From Betaproteobacteria bacterium UBA2293 (GTDB lineage: Bacteria > Pseudomonadota > Gammaproteobacteria > Burkholderiales > Rhodocyclaceae): a DNA stretch of 54,274 nucleotides. The notes under the pieces are model-generated. The model was given only the letters and a program-made list of their open reading frames with translations. It searched no databases and had not been told where the DNA came from. Both the position numbers and the translations under genes were made by a program. The DNA is taken from positions 1 through 54,274 of the forward strand of contig DDWF01000073.1 of NCBI GenBank assembly GCA_002345845.1, in the 5' to 3' direction. Every line of letters begins with the position of its first letter. Within the stretch, counting starts at the first letter, position 1. Positions 28,048 to 35,390 of this stretch are shown one piece after another.

Positions 28048-29136
28048 ATGCTCGAACACATCCTGATGTTCATCCTCGGCCTCGTCGCCCTGACCATCGG
28101 CGCCGAACTGATGGTCCGCGGCGCCGCCCGCCTCGCCCTCACTTTCGGCATCTCGCCGCTGGTTGTCGGCCTGACCATCGTCGCCTTCGGCACCAGCGCG
28201 CCGGAAATGGCGGTTTCCGCCGGTGCTGCGCTAAGCGGCTCGGGCGATCTGGCGATCGGCAATATCGTCGGCAGCAACATCGCCAACGTCCTGCTCATCC
28301 TCGGCCTGTCGGCGCTGATCGTGCCGTTGGCGGTCAACGAACAGATCATCCGCCAGGAAATCCCGATCATGATCGGCGCCAGCCTGCTCTTCGTCGTGCT
28401 TGCCCTGGACGGCAACATCAGCCGCGGCGAAGGCGTGCTGCTGTTCGCCCTGGTCATTGTTTACAGCGCCTTCCTGGTCATCCAGTCACGGCGGGCGAGC
28501 AAGGCGGTCCAGGACGAGTTCGCCGAGGAAATGCCAGACACGGCCAGCCAATGGGATGCCCACTGGAGCGTCCAGGCACTGCTGGTCATCGGTGGTTTGG
28601 CCCTGCTCGTCGTCGGCGCCGACTGGCTGGTCGATGCCGCGGTCGCCGTTGCCCGCGCCTTTGGTGTCAGCGATCTGGTGATCGGCCTGACCGTCGTCGC
28701 CGTCGGCACCTCGATGCCGGAAATCGCCACCTCGCTGGTCGCCGCCTTCCGCGGCCAGCGCGATATCGCCATCGGCAACGTCGTCGGCAGCAACATTTTC
28801 AACATTTTCGCCTGCCTCGGTTTTGCCAGCATCATCGCCGATGGCGGCATCGCCGTTTCCGAAGCGGCGCGCAACTTCGACCTCTGGGTCATGCTGGCCG
28901 TGGCCTTTGCCTGCCTGCCCATCGTCATCACCGGGCGGGAAATCGCCCGCTGGGAAGGCGGCGTCTTCATCGCCTACTACGCGGCCTACACCACCTACCT
29001 GGTGCTCGCCGCCACCCAGCACGGCAGCTTGCCGACCTTCTCCGGCGTCATGCTGAGCTATGTGTTGCCGCTGACCGTGATCACGCTGATTGTCAGCCTG
29101 GTCCACGGCCACGGCAAGCCGCCAGCCAACAGCTGA
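28048..29136 (+). CDS. Calcium/sodium antiporter (YrbG-like, CaCA family)
   Basis: The 362-residue membrane protein has about ten helices in two inverted repeats. The alpha-1 repeat has GLTIVAFGTSAPEM and GNIVGSNIANVLLILG. The alpha-2 repeat has GLTVVAVGTSMPEIATSL and GNVVGSNIFNIFACLG. Both carry the Glu and Asn used for Ca/Na binding. An acidic cytoplasmic loop lies between them near residue 155. It exchanges Ca2+ for Na+ or H+ across the inner membrane. Confidence 0.92.
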   Translation: MLEHILMFILGLVALTIGAELMVRGAARLALTFGISPLVVGLTIVAFGTSAPEMAVSAGAALSGSGDLAIGNIVGSNIANVLLILGLSALIVPLAVNEQIIRQEIPIMIGASLLFVVLALDGNISRGEGVLLFALVIVYSAFLVIQSRRASKAVQDEFAEEMPDTASQWDAHWSVQALLVIGGLALLVVGADWLVDAAVAVARAFGVSDLVIGLTVVAVGTSMPEIATSLVAAFRGQRDIAIGNVVGSNIFNIFACLGFASIIADGGIAVSEAARNFDLWVMLAVAFACLPIVITGREIARWEGGVFIAYYAAYTTYLVLAATQHGSLPTFSGVMLSYVLPLTVITLIVSLVHGHGKPPANS

Positions 29137-29151
29137 AGCAGGTTCGCCCGC

Positions 29152-29388
29152 TCAGTGGCCGTGCAAGGCTGCATTCAGCGCATCAGCGATGGCTGCCCAA
29201 TCGGCATCATCGCTGATGGCTTCACGCAGAAAGCCGGCCTGGGAAACGTTCCAGAACATCGCTTCGTGCAATAGAACGCTACCTTCCAGTGGCCGGTTGG
29301 CACTGATGAAGCGCTCGATGCTGCCCCTGTCATCGGCTTCGCCGAGTTGGGCAAAAAGCTGGCTCATGCTGTGCTGATCGTGTTCCAT
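29152..29388 (-). CDS. DUF2789 family protein
   Basis: The 78-residue protein matches the DUF2789 pattern by recall: HSMSQLFAQLGEADDRGSIE, FISANRPLEGSVLLHEAMFW and the DADWAAIADALNAAL end. Function is unknown. It lies 23 bp behind the 43-aa basic protein gene and likely shares its transcript from the operator at 29628. Confidence 0.8.
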   Translation of the reverse strand: MEHDQHSMSQLFAQLGEADDRGSIERFISANRPLEGSVLLHEAMFWNVSQAGFLREAISDDADWAAIADALNAALHGH

Positions 29389-29411
29389 GCTGATCGGCGA
29401 TCTACCTCGCC

Positions 29412-29543
29412 TCAGCGCGGCGGGATCAGTACGTGAACGGCTGACTTCTCTTCTTTCTTCGACTGCTTGGCGGCCTTCTTCTCCTTCGGCGTCAGCACAG
29501 CCTGCTTCTTGTTTTCCCGTGTTCCGTGCGTTTCCTTACCCAT
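29412..29543 (-). CDS. Small lysine-rich protein, 43 aa
   Basis: The frame MGKETHGTRENKKQAVLTPK continues with KEKKAAKQSKKEEKSAVHV and ends LIPPR. It is strongly basic and probably disordered or helical. The ATG at 29543 is chosen over one two codons upstream because AAGGAG lies seven bases before it, while the upstream ATG is too close. The gene is preceded at a proper distance by operator and -10, so expression as part of the regulon is likely. No known family is recognised. Confidence 0.75.
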   Translation of the reverse strand: MGKETHGTRENKKQAVLTPKEKKAAKQSKKEEKSAVHVLIPPR

Positions 29544-29627
29544 GGTCATGCTCCTTCCAAATAGCCTGCGGCCAGCCGGCGGCTGCGCGCATGCCGTTCA
29601 GACTAGCAGTGCCCACGGCCAGCGCTC

Positions 29628-29643
29628 TGTCTGCCAGCGTACA
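29628..29643. promoter_or_regulatory. Regulon operator A (43-aa protein and DUF2789)
   Basis: TGTCTGCCAGCGTACA matches the consensus TGTGCGCTGGCGCACA at 11 of 16. The minus-strand -10 TAGTCT (29605-29600) starts 30.5 bp from its centre. The predicted transcript start is about 50 nt before the ATG at 29543. Confidence 0.7.
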
Positions 29644-29659
29644 TAAGCCGCAACCGGCC

Positions 29660-29685
29660 AAAAAAAACCCCGCCAAGCGGGGTTT
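29660..29685 (-). terminator. Terminator of the phasin gene
   Basis: A 9-bp stem AAACCCCGC (29665-29673) pairs with GCGGGGTTT (29677-29685), loop CAA, followed on the minus strand by a run of eight U. It lies 14 bp after the phasin stop. Confidence 0.9.
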
Positions 29686-29698
29686 CTTCCAGCAACGT

Positions 29699-30178
29699 TC
29701 AGGCCGCTCGTTTGGCCTGCTGCGTCACTTTTGTAACAACGTCCGAACCGGCATCGGCGGCAGCGCGCATATTGTCGGCGGCGATGTCGGTGAATTGCTG
29801 GCCACCCTTGGTGATCATGTCGCCCATCGCCGACCAGCTTTCCGGCATGCTGGCCCCGATATTGATCTGCGAGAACTGATCGAGCAGAGCCCGCGTGAAC
29901 TGCTCCTGGGTTGAGGCGATGATTTCATAGGCGCTGCGCGAGTACTCGACCGACTTGTCGAGGGCGGCCTGACCGAGCACGGCCGAGAGGGCGGTCGCCG
30001 GCTGGCCGCCATTTCTGTCCGCCATGGCTGTGCTGCAGGCATCGAAGGTCTCGCGGCAGGTGCTGAAGCCGAGAGCCGACAGGCGGATGACGCCATCCAT
30101 ATAGACAGCAGACAGCTTGCTCATGCTGTCGGCAGAAGCGGTATTGGCATTGCGGGTGTCATTGAGGATTTTGGACAT
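29699..30178 (-). CDS. Phasin family protein
   Basis: The 159-residue protein is mostly helical and amphipathic. The region SVEYSRSAYEIIASTQEQFT and FSQINIGASMPESW matches the Phasin_2 type that coats polyhydroxybutyrate granules. A PHB-depolymerase-like esterase lies 6 kb away at 36346. A 17-bp palindrome (30212-30228) sits 34 bp upstream of its start and may be its operator. No copy of the regulon operator is seen in front of it. Confidence 0.78.
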   Translation of the reverse strand: MSKILNDTRNANTASADSMSKLSAVYMDGVIRLSALGFSTCRETFDACSTAMADRNGGQPATALSAVLGQAALDKSVEYSRSAYEIIASTQEQFTRALLDQFSQINIGASMPESWSAMGDMITKGGQQFTDIAADNMRAAADAGSDVVTKVTQQAKRAA

Positions 30179-30211
30179 TTTTTCTCTCTTGGGATGGTCT
30201 GAAGGAAAGGG

Positions 30212-30228
30212 CGTTACCGTCGGTAACG
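30212..30228. promoter_or_regulatory. 17-bp perfect palindrome upstream of phasin gene
   Basis: Arms CGTTACCG and CGGTAACG flank a single T. It lies 34 bp before the phasin ATG on the minus strand, a typical repressor position. The sequence differs from the regulon operator. Confidence 0.5.
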
Positions 30229-30400
30229 GGGCGTTCGCTTCAGGGGGTACGCCGGGCGCTCTCCCGACCTCTCTCAGGGCAGCGGAAATGCTGTACCAAT
30301 CAAGAATTACAGGTTAGCGGCCGACTGCCGCAGGGTCTGCCCGGAAGCCGCTACAACGGGAATATTTCCGGGCGCTACCTGACCTCCATCGGCGATGCCA

Positions 30401-30419
30401 GTGCGTTGGCCAACGCACA
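30401..30419. promoter_or_regulatory. Candidate operator B, possible autoregulatory site of the Crp-like gene
   Basis: GTGCGTTGG and CCAACGCAC form a perfect 18-bp palindrome; the 16-mer at 30404-30419 matches the regulon consensus at 11 of 16, mainly in the CGCACA half. CATGAT at 30441-30446 starts 29.5 bp from the 16-mer centre, as at other sites. The spacing of the palindrome arms differs from the other operators, so this is less sure. Confidence 0.45.
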
Positions 30420-30501
30420 TATACGCCCCGGCGTTTCGGTCATGATGACAACCCCTGCCGTCGCCTCAGCGCTGGCGCCATTCGCCCCGATCGACAAGCT
30501 G

Positions 30502-31215
30502 ATGCCCACGTCCCATCTGCATTACCAGAACCAACTGCTCGCCGCCCTGCCAGCCGATGAGCGCCGGCGCCTGGGGGTCAACCTGGAACTGGTGCCGATG
30601 CACTATGGTCAGTCGCTCTACGAGCCAGGAACCCAGATTCTCGATGTCTTCTTCCCGACGACGGCCATCGTCTCGCTGCTCAGCGACATGGAGGACGGCA
30701 CGACCGCCGAAACTGCCGCCGTCGGCAACGAAGGCATCGTCGGTATTGCACTGTTCATGGGGGGTGAAACCACCTTGAGCCGGGCCATGGTGTACAGCCC
30801 GGGTCATGGTTACAAACTGACGGGGCGCATTCTCAAGGGGGAATTTCATCGTGCCGGAGCGCTGCAGCGATCCCTGATGCGTTACACCCAGGCGCTGCTG
30901 GCGGAGATGGCGCAAACGCTGGTCTGCATGCGCCACCACACGCTCGAGCAACAGCTCTGTCGCTGGCTGCTGCGCCGCTTCGACCGGCTGGCGCCGCAGG
31001 CGCTGGTGATGTCGCAGGAAATGATCGCCCATGTGCTCGGCGTGCGCCGGGCGGCGATCTCCGAGATCGCCATCGGCTTGCGGACGGCAGGATTGATCAG
31101 CTACGGACGCGGCCGCGTCAACCTGCTCGACCGTCCGGGCCTGGAAGCCCGTGCCTGCGCCTGTTACGCCACCATCCAGGAAGAATTCGCACGTCTGTTA
31201 CCGGGCGGAACGTAG
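30502..31215 (+). CDS. Crp/Fnr-type transcriptional regulator
   Basis: From ATG 30502 the protein has 237 residues. Residues 5-130 form a cyclic-nucleotide-binding-like barrel lacking the Arg-Ser-Ala cassette that binds cAMP and lacking FNR cysteines. Residues 140-225 form a winged HTH (Crp type) with recognition helix GVRRAAISEIAI at about 180-191. It resembles the N-terminal 235 residues of the 51055-53598 fusion, whose start aligns with this ATG. Starts at 30442 or TTG 30406 would precede or overlap the predicted promoter. The ligand is unknown. It is the best candidate activator for the operators listed here. Confidence 0.82.
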   Translation: MPTSHLHYQNQLLAALPADERRRLGVNLELVPMHYGQSLYEPGTQILDVFFPTTAIVSLLSDMEDGTTAETAAVGNEGIVGIALFMGGETTLSRAMVYSPGHGYKLTGRILKGEFHRAGALQRSLMRYTQALLAEMAQTLVCMRHHTLEQQLCRWLLRRFDRLAPQALVMSQEMIAHVLGVRRAAISEIAIGLRTAGLISYGRGRVNLLDRPGLEARACACYATIQEEFARLLPGGT

Positions 31216-31223
31216 TCCGCCGC

Positions 31224-31248
31224 CGACGGCCATCGTTGATGGCCGTCG
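31224..31248. terminator. Hairpin between convergent genes
   Basis: Arms GACGGCCATC (31225-31234) and GATGGCCGTC (31238-31247) form a perfect 10-bp stem with loop GTT, extended by one C-G pair. There is no T-run on either strand, so it may be a weak bidirectional terminator or mRNA end stabiliser. Confidence 0.5.
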
Positions 31249-31260
31249 CCAAAGCTTCTA

Positions 31261-31575
31261 CTACTTGATGCGCATGTCGTTGCGTACGGAACTGACGCCA
31301 CTGACGCCGCGCGCCAGTTCGACTGCCCGATTGGCGGAAGCCTGCGAGGTGACGAAGCCGCTCAATTGCACGACCCCCTTGTAGGTTTCGACATTGATCT
31401 CAGCCACCTTGGTCGCCGGATCGCCGAGGATGGCAGCCTTCACCTTGGAGGTGATGACGCTGTCGTCGATATATTCGCCCGTACCCGCCTGCTTCGACGA
31501 GGACGCGCAACCGCCGGCCGCCACCAGCGTGATGGCGAGAATGGCAGCGGAAAGATACTTGCTGAATGATTTCAT
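31261..31575 (-). CDS. BON-domain lipoprotein
   Basis: The 104-residue protein has a lipoprotein signal with lipobox VAAGGCAS (Cys near residue 23). One BON domain follows, seen as DDSVITSKVKAAILGDPATK and YKGVVQLSGFVTSQASANRA, ending in SVRNDMRIK. BON domains bind membranes; relatives include OsmY and DolP, which help outer-membrane integrity. An AGGAG sequence lies nine bases before the ATG. Operator C with a near-perfect -10 (TATATT) precedes it. Confidence 0.88.
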   Translation of the reverse strand: MKSFSKYLSAAILAITLVAAGGCASSSKQAGTGEYIDDSVITSKVKAAILGDPATKVAEINVETYKGVVQLSGFVTSQASANRAVELARGVSGVSSVRNDMRIK

Positions 31576-31683
31576 GATTGATGCTCCTGTTCCGGGCAGA
31601 ACCGGATGTCCCGTCCGCGGCGTCAGCCCGGCGCACCGGGCTGAGGCTTCCAGAGCAATATAGGGAAAGCGGGCCGCTGCTTC

Positions 31684-31699
31684 GGTACGCCGGCACACA
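31684..31699. promoter_or_regulatory. Regulon operator C (BON lipoprotein)
   Basis: GGTACGCCGGCACACA, 12 of 16 to consensus. The minus-strand -10 TATATT (31662-31657) starts 29.5 bp from the centre; predicted start about 31650, 75 nt before the ATG. Confidence 0.75.
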
Positions 31700-31722
31700 T
31701 AACGGGCCGACGGGCAACCGTT

Positions 31723-34245
31723 TCACTCCGGGCACCCCGCCAATGCCACGCGGCTCGTCAGCAGGCGGGCAAAATCCTCCGCCGGCAAGGGATAGCTAAA
31801 CAGGAAGCCCTGCCCTTCGTCGCAATTCTGCAGGCAGAGGAAGGCCAGTTGCTCGCCGGTTTCCACTCCCTCGGCAACCACCCGCTGCTTCAGGTTGCGC
31901 CCCATGCCGATGACGGCGCTGATGATCGCTGCGTTATCGGGATTGCTAGCCATGTCGCGAACGAAGGACTGGTCGATCTTCAGCGTGTCGATGGGAAAGC
32001 GGTTCAGGTAGCTGAGGCTGGAATAGCCGGTGCCGAAATCGTCGATGGCCAGTTGAATGCCCATCGCCTTCAGTTTTTCCAATATCTGCGCCGAGCTCTC
32101 GGCCTCGTGCATGAGCATGCTTTCGGTCAGCTCCAGTTCGAGGTAGGCCGCATCCATGCCGGTTTCGTCGAGGATGGCGGCGACGCCGTCGAGAAAATTG
32201 ACGTGGCGGAACTCGACCGCCGAAATATTGACCGACACCGGCACTGCGCTGATCCCGGCAGCCAGCCAGGCCTGCACCTGCCGGCAGGCTTCGCGCAGCA
32301 CCCAACGGCCGATCGGCACGATCAGCCCGCACTCCTCGGCAATCGGCACGAACTGTCCGGGATAAACCATGCCGAGATCCGGATCGCGCCAGCGGATCAA
32401 GGCTTCGGCGCTGTTCATCCGGCCGCTGGCAATGTCGATCTTCGGCTGGTAATGCAGTTCGAACTCTTCGTTTTTCAGGGCGCGGCGCAAACTGTTCTCG
32501 ACGAACAGACGCTGCACGGCGCGACTGTTCATCTCGCTCATGTAGAACTGGTAATTGTTGCGACCGTTGGCTTTGGCGTGATACATCGCGGCGTCGGCGT
32601 TCTGCATCACCGCCTCGGCGGTGTCGGCATCGTCGGGATAGATGCTGATGCCGATGCTCAGCGTCACATGCAGTTCATGGCCGTCGATGAAATGCGGCGC
32701 CAGCAGCGCGGTCAGCAATTTCTCGGCGATCTGCGCGGCATCCCGGTGCTGTTCGATCTCGGCCAGCAGGATGACGAACTCGTCGCCGCCCTGGCGGCAG
32801 ACGGTATCGGTCGAGCGGACGCAGCCGACCAGGCGCGCGGCAACCGATTGCAGCAGGCGGTCACCAATAACATGACCCAGCGAGTCATTGATGTTCTTGA
32901 AATAGTCGAGATCGACGAAGAGCACGGCGACCTCCTTGCGATGCCGCTGCGCCTGGCCGATGGCGCGGGAAAAGCGCTCCTGCAGCAGCATGCGGTTGGG
33001 CAACCCGGTCAGGAAATCGTGCTGCGCCAGGTGCGACATCTTCTCCGCCATCGCCCGCGATGCGCTGACATCGTGGAAGACGAGCACGGCGCCGGTGACC
33101 CGTCCATCGCGGTCGTGGATCGGCGCCGACGAATCTTCGATGGCCGATTCCGAGCCATCGCGGCGCAGCAGGATGCTGTTGGCCGCCAGGCCGACAATAC
33201 GATTTTCAGCAATGGCCAGTTGCCCGGGATTGCTGGCCGGCTCGCGGGTAACCCCGTCGACGACACGAAAAACCTCGTTCAGCGGCTGCCCCAGCGCTTC
33301 GCTGGTGGACCAACCGGTCATCTTTTCGGCGACCTTGTTGAGATAGGTCACGTTACCGGCGACATCGGTGCACAACACCGCGTCGCCGATGGAATTCAAG
33401 GTTACCTGGGCGCGCTCCTTTTCCGCGAACAGCGCCGCCTCGGCCCGTGCCAGTTCAGCCTCGGCCCCCTTGCGCGCGGAGATGTCCTCGACCGTCTGCA
33501 CCCGTCCGCAGTCGGCCGGACCATCGTCCATCACTGCCGCATTGAGGCGGGTCCAGACGATGCTGCCATCGCTGCGCAGAAACCGTACTTCGGTTTGAAA
33601 TGGCGCCTGGCCACGCACCGCATCGCGCCATTCGGCAACGATACGGGCGCGATCCTCCGGATGGATGGCCGTGCTCCAGCTGGTCCCCAGTGCCTGCGTG
33701 AAATCCAGGCCGGAAATCTTGTGGTAAGCGGCATTGGTATAGACGCATTCACCCTGTTCGTCAGAGACGAAGATGCCCAGCGGCGACTCGTCGCTCATCG
33801 CGCGGAAACGCTCTTCGCTGTCGCGCAGGGCATCCTGGCTGGCCTTGCGCTGCATCATGTAGCGCAAGGCATGGGGCAGCCAGTGGGCGTCGATGGAAGC
33901 TTTGTCGAAATACTCATGGGCACCGCGCTCGACCGCCTGGCGCGCCACCTCTTCGTCGGTGGCGCCGCTGAGGACGAGGATCAGCGCCCGTGGCGCCGCC
34001 TGGAAAATGCGATCAAAGGCCTCAATCCCCTTGCCATCAGGCAAGGTCAGGTCGAGCAGGATGACATCGCAGGCCTTCTGCTTCTGTTGCGCCAGGGCCG
34101 CCGCCAGGCTGTCGACCCGGAACACCTGATAGCCATGATGTTCGCTGGCCGCCTCCAGCGCCGCCAGGATGCGCTGCGCATCTTCCGCATCATCCTCGAC
34201 CAGCAGGACGCGGGTCACTGGCGAAGGGGCGAGTTGATCGCTCAT
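31723..34245 (-). CDS. Response regulator with REC-PAS-PAS-GGDEF-EAL domains
   Basis: The 840-residue protein has a receiver domain (residues 10-130, phospho-acceptor Asp65 in ILLDLTLPD). Two PAS domains follow (about 140-258 and 275-400). A diguanylate cyclase domain has an intact GGDEF motif at 486-490 and DLDYFKNINDSLGH. The EAL domain (about 585-830) has EAL at 614-616, ELTESML and DDFGTGYSS intact. So it could both make and break c-di-GMP, with phosphorylation and a PAS signal deciding. No histidine kinase is adjacent. It follows a zinc-ribbon gene by 8 bp, and csbD lies upstream. Confidence 0.9.
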   Translation of the reverse strand: MSDQLAPSPVTRVLLVEDDAEDAQRILAALEAASEHHGYQVFRVDSLAAALAQQKQKACDVILLDLTLPDGKGIEAFDRIFQAAPRALILVLSGATDEEVARQAVERGAHEYFDKASIDAHWLPHALRYMMQRKASQDALRDSEERFRAMSDESPLGIFVSDEQGECVYTNAAYHKISGLDFTQALGTSWSTAIHPEDRARIVAEWRDAVRGQAPFQTEVRFLRSDGSIVWTRLNAAVMDDGPADCGRVQTVEDISARKGAEAELARAEAALFAEKERAQVTLNSIGDAVLCTDVAGNVTYLNKVAEKMTGWSTSEALGQPLNEVFRVVDGVTREPASNPGQLAIAENRIVGLAANSILLRRDGSESAIEDSSAPIHDRDGRVTGAVLVFHDVSASRAMAEKMSHLAQHDFLTGLPNRMLLQERFSRAIGQAQRHRKEVAVLFVDLDYFKNINDSLGHVIGDRLLQSVAARLVGCVRSTDTVCRQGGDEFVILLAEIEQHRDAAQIAEKLLTALLAPHFIDGHELHVTLSIGISIYPDDADTAEAVMQNADAAMYHAKANGRNNYQFYMSEMNSRAVQRLFVENSLRRALKNEEFELHYQPKIDIASGRMNSAEALIRWRDPDLGMVYPGQFVPIAEECGLIVPIGRWVLREACRQVQAWLAAGISAVPVSVNISAVEFRHVNFLDGVAAILDETGMDAAYLELELTESMLMHEAESSAQILEKLKAMGIQLAIDDFGTGYSSLSYLNRFPIDTLKIDQSFVRDMASNPDNAAIISAVIGMGRNLKQRVVAEGVETGEQLAFLCLQNCDEGQGFLFSYPLPAEDFARLLTSRVALAGCPE

Positions 34246-34253
34246 CAGCCGCT

Positions 34254-34460
34254 TCAATCCCGCTGCCCGGTCGGCGGGTTGCGCAGATTGCCTTCCCAGT
34301 TGCAACGCATCTCGCGGCAGCGGTATCGGTGAACCGGCACGAAAATACTCGTCAGCAAATCGACGAAGCGGCGCGCAACGCGATTGGTCCCACCATTGCA
34401 AAGCGGGCAGCGCGGGCGACCGGAAGCCGCGCCGTAAGCGATCGGCGAAATGCTTTTCAT
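34254..34460 (-). CDS. Small zinc-ribbon protein, 68 aa
   Basis: The product has CPLC near residue 18 and a later RYRCREMRCNWEGNLR, giving a probable four-cysteine zinc ribbon around a hydrophobic helix FVDLLTSIFVPV. The RYRC...WEGNLR ending recurs in short betaproteobacterial proteins I recall, of unknown role. A GGAG site sits six bases before the ATG. It lies between csbD and the REC-GGDEF-EAL gene, probably in the same transcript. Confidence 0.72.
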   Translation of the reverse strand: MKSISPIAYGAASGRPRCPLCNGGTNRVARRFVDLLTSIFVPVHRYRCREMRCNWEGNLRNPPTGQRD

Positions 34461-34478
34461 GATTTCTCCAGGAAAATC

Positions 34479-34505
34479 CCCGGCAACCGGCAGGCCGGCG
34501 CCGGG
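34479..34505 (-). terminator. Weak hairpin between csbD and zinc-ribbon gene
   Basis: Arms CCCGGC (34479-34484) and GCCGGG (34500-34505) fold, with a short ATTTT-rich tail on the minus strand. It may attenuate read-through from the abundant csbD message into the signalling genes. Confidence 0.35.
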
Positions 34506-34511
34506 TTGAAG

Positions 34512-34721
34512 TCAGGATTTGTTGGCGTCCTCGAAGCGCTTGATCTGCGCCTCGGCCTCGTCCTTGGAAATGCCGTAGCTTTCCTGCAGCTTGCCGGCCA
34601 GTTGATCGCGCTTGCCGGCAATCACATCAAGGTTGTCATCGGTGAGCTTGCCCCACTGTGACTGGACCTTGCCCTTAAATTGTTTCCAGTTGCCTTCCAC
34701 GATATCCCAGTTCATTTTCAA
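34512..34721 (-). CDS. CsbD family stress protein
   Basis: The 69-residue protein is a clear CsbD-like protein: MNWDIVEGNWKQFKGKVQSQ, WGKLTDDNLDVIAGKRDQLA and GKLQESYGISKDEAE. CsbD proteins are small, abundant general-stress proteins of unknown action. An AAGGAG ribosome-binding site precedes the ATG. Operator E lies about 100 bp upstream. Confidence 0.93.
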   Translation of the reverse strand: MKMNWDIVEGNWKQFKGKVQSQWGKLTDDNLDVIAGKRDQLAGKLQESYGISKDEAEAQIKRFEDANKS

Positions 34722-34819
34722 CTCCTTCTGCTGTGTTTCGGCGGGCCGGATGGCCTGCTCGACGCCCCGACCATGTCAGGAGCCTGAGGCGATCTTCTTC
34801 GCGCGGTGGGGGGGCCGTC

Positions 34820-34835
34820 TGTTCGTTTCTGCACA
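34820..34835. promoter_or_regulatory. Regulon operator E (csbD)
   Basis: TGTTCGTTTCTGCACA, 11 of 16 to consensus with both half sites readable. Minus-strand GAAGAT (34797-34792) starts 30.5 bp from the centre. Confidence 0.65.
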
Positions 34836-34864
34836 TAGGCCATGCGCCCTCGCGAACGGTGTTC

Positions 34865-35176
34865 TTACCAGCGCTTGAGCAGCGCGCCGACGATCACGCC
34901 GGTCGCTGCGGCGATGCCGAGCGTCTTCCACGGGTTCTGGCGGACATAGCTGGCGGTGACCTCGGCGGCGTGCGCAGCTTGCTCGCTGACCGCCGTACCG
35001 GTATCGATCAACCGTGTTTTCGCCTGACACAGACTGGCATCAAGCCGCGTCCGGGCCTGGGCGATTTCGTCGTTGATGATTGCACTGCCATCGGCAGCCA
35101 CGGCGGCCAGATCCTTGACCAGGGTCTGTTTGGCGTTTTCGATGCTGCCCAGCGGGGGATTGATTCCATTATTCAT
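34865..35176 (-). CDS. YqjD/ElaB-like (DUF883) protein
   Basis: The 103-residue protein has a long helical, Ala/Gln-rich N-terminal part and a C-terminal hydrophobic anchor (NPWKTLGIAAATGVIVGALL) ending in KRW. That is the layout of YqjD/ElaB/YgaM, inner-membrane proteins that tether ribosomes in stationary phase. A TGGAG ribosome-binding site supports ATG 35176. It is divergent from the DUF3309 gene and shares operator F with it. Confidence 0.88.
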   Translation of the reverse strand: MNNGINPPLGSIENAKQTLVKDLAAVAADGSAIINDEIAQARTRLDASLCQAKTRLIDTGTAVSEQAAHAAEVTASYVRQNPWKTLGIAAATGVIVGALLKRW

Positions 35177-35281
35177 GATGACTCCAGGGGATTGGTCACC
35201 GATGAATGTCCCATCGGCAGGACAGGAGCCGGACGAACGCCCGGCCTCCAGCGTATGTTCGCCAACGGTCGCCGGCATGTC

Positions 35282-35297
35282 TGTGTGCTGGCGTACA
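35282..35297. promoter_or_regulatory. Regulon operator F (divergent: yqjD-like and DUF3309)
   Basis: TGTGTGCTGGCGTACA, 14 of 16 to consensus. Minus-strand -10 GAACAT (35260-35255) starts 29.5 bp away and plus-strand TAGCCT (35318-35323) 28.5 bp away, so it may serve both genes. Confidence 0.75.
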
Positions 35298-35390
35298 GAC
35301 GTGGCATGCAGCTGGCGTAGCCTTACCGGCAAGCGATGAATGCGGCCAACCAGCCGCACACCCGCTCCCCGTCAAGCAAGGAGAATTGCC

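Larger units (their letters stand above)
30179..30501. other. Regulatory region between phasin and Crp-like genes
   Basis: This 323-bp stretch between divergent genes holds three dyads. They are CGTTACCG-T-CGGTAACG (30212-30228), an imperfect GGGAATATTTCCGG (30358-30371), and the perfect GTGCGTTGG/CCAACGCAC (30401-30418). No protein gene is convincing here; a frame reading through from TTG 30406 begins inside the last palindrome. Confidence 0.6.

Noticed and set aside
31849..34332. 827-codon open frame on the plus strand antisense to the REC-PAS-GGDEF-EAL gene
   Set aside because: It lacks domains and is rich in Arg, Gly and His as expected of a GC-rich shadow frame. The opposite strand encodes intact, ordered domains.
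35251..35270. Second operator-like site TGTTCGCCAACGGTCG next to operator F
   Set aside because: Only the left half matches (8 of 16 overall), and it overlaps the likely -10 of the yqjD-like gene.
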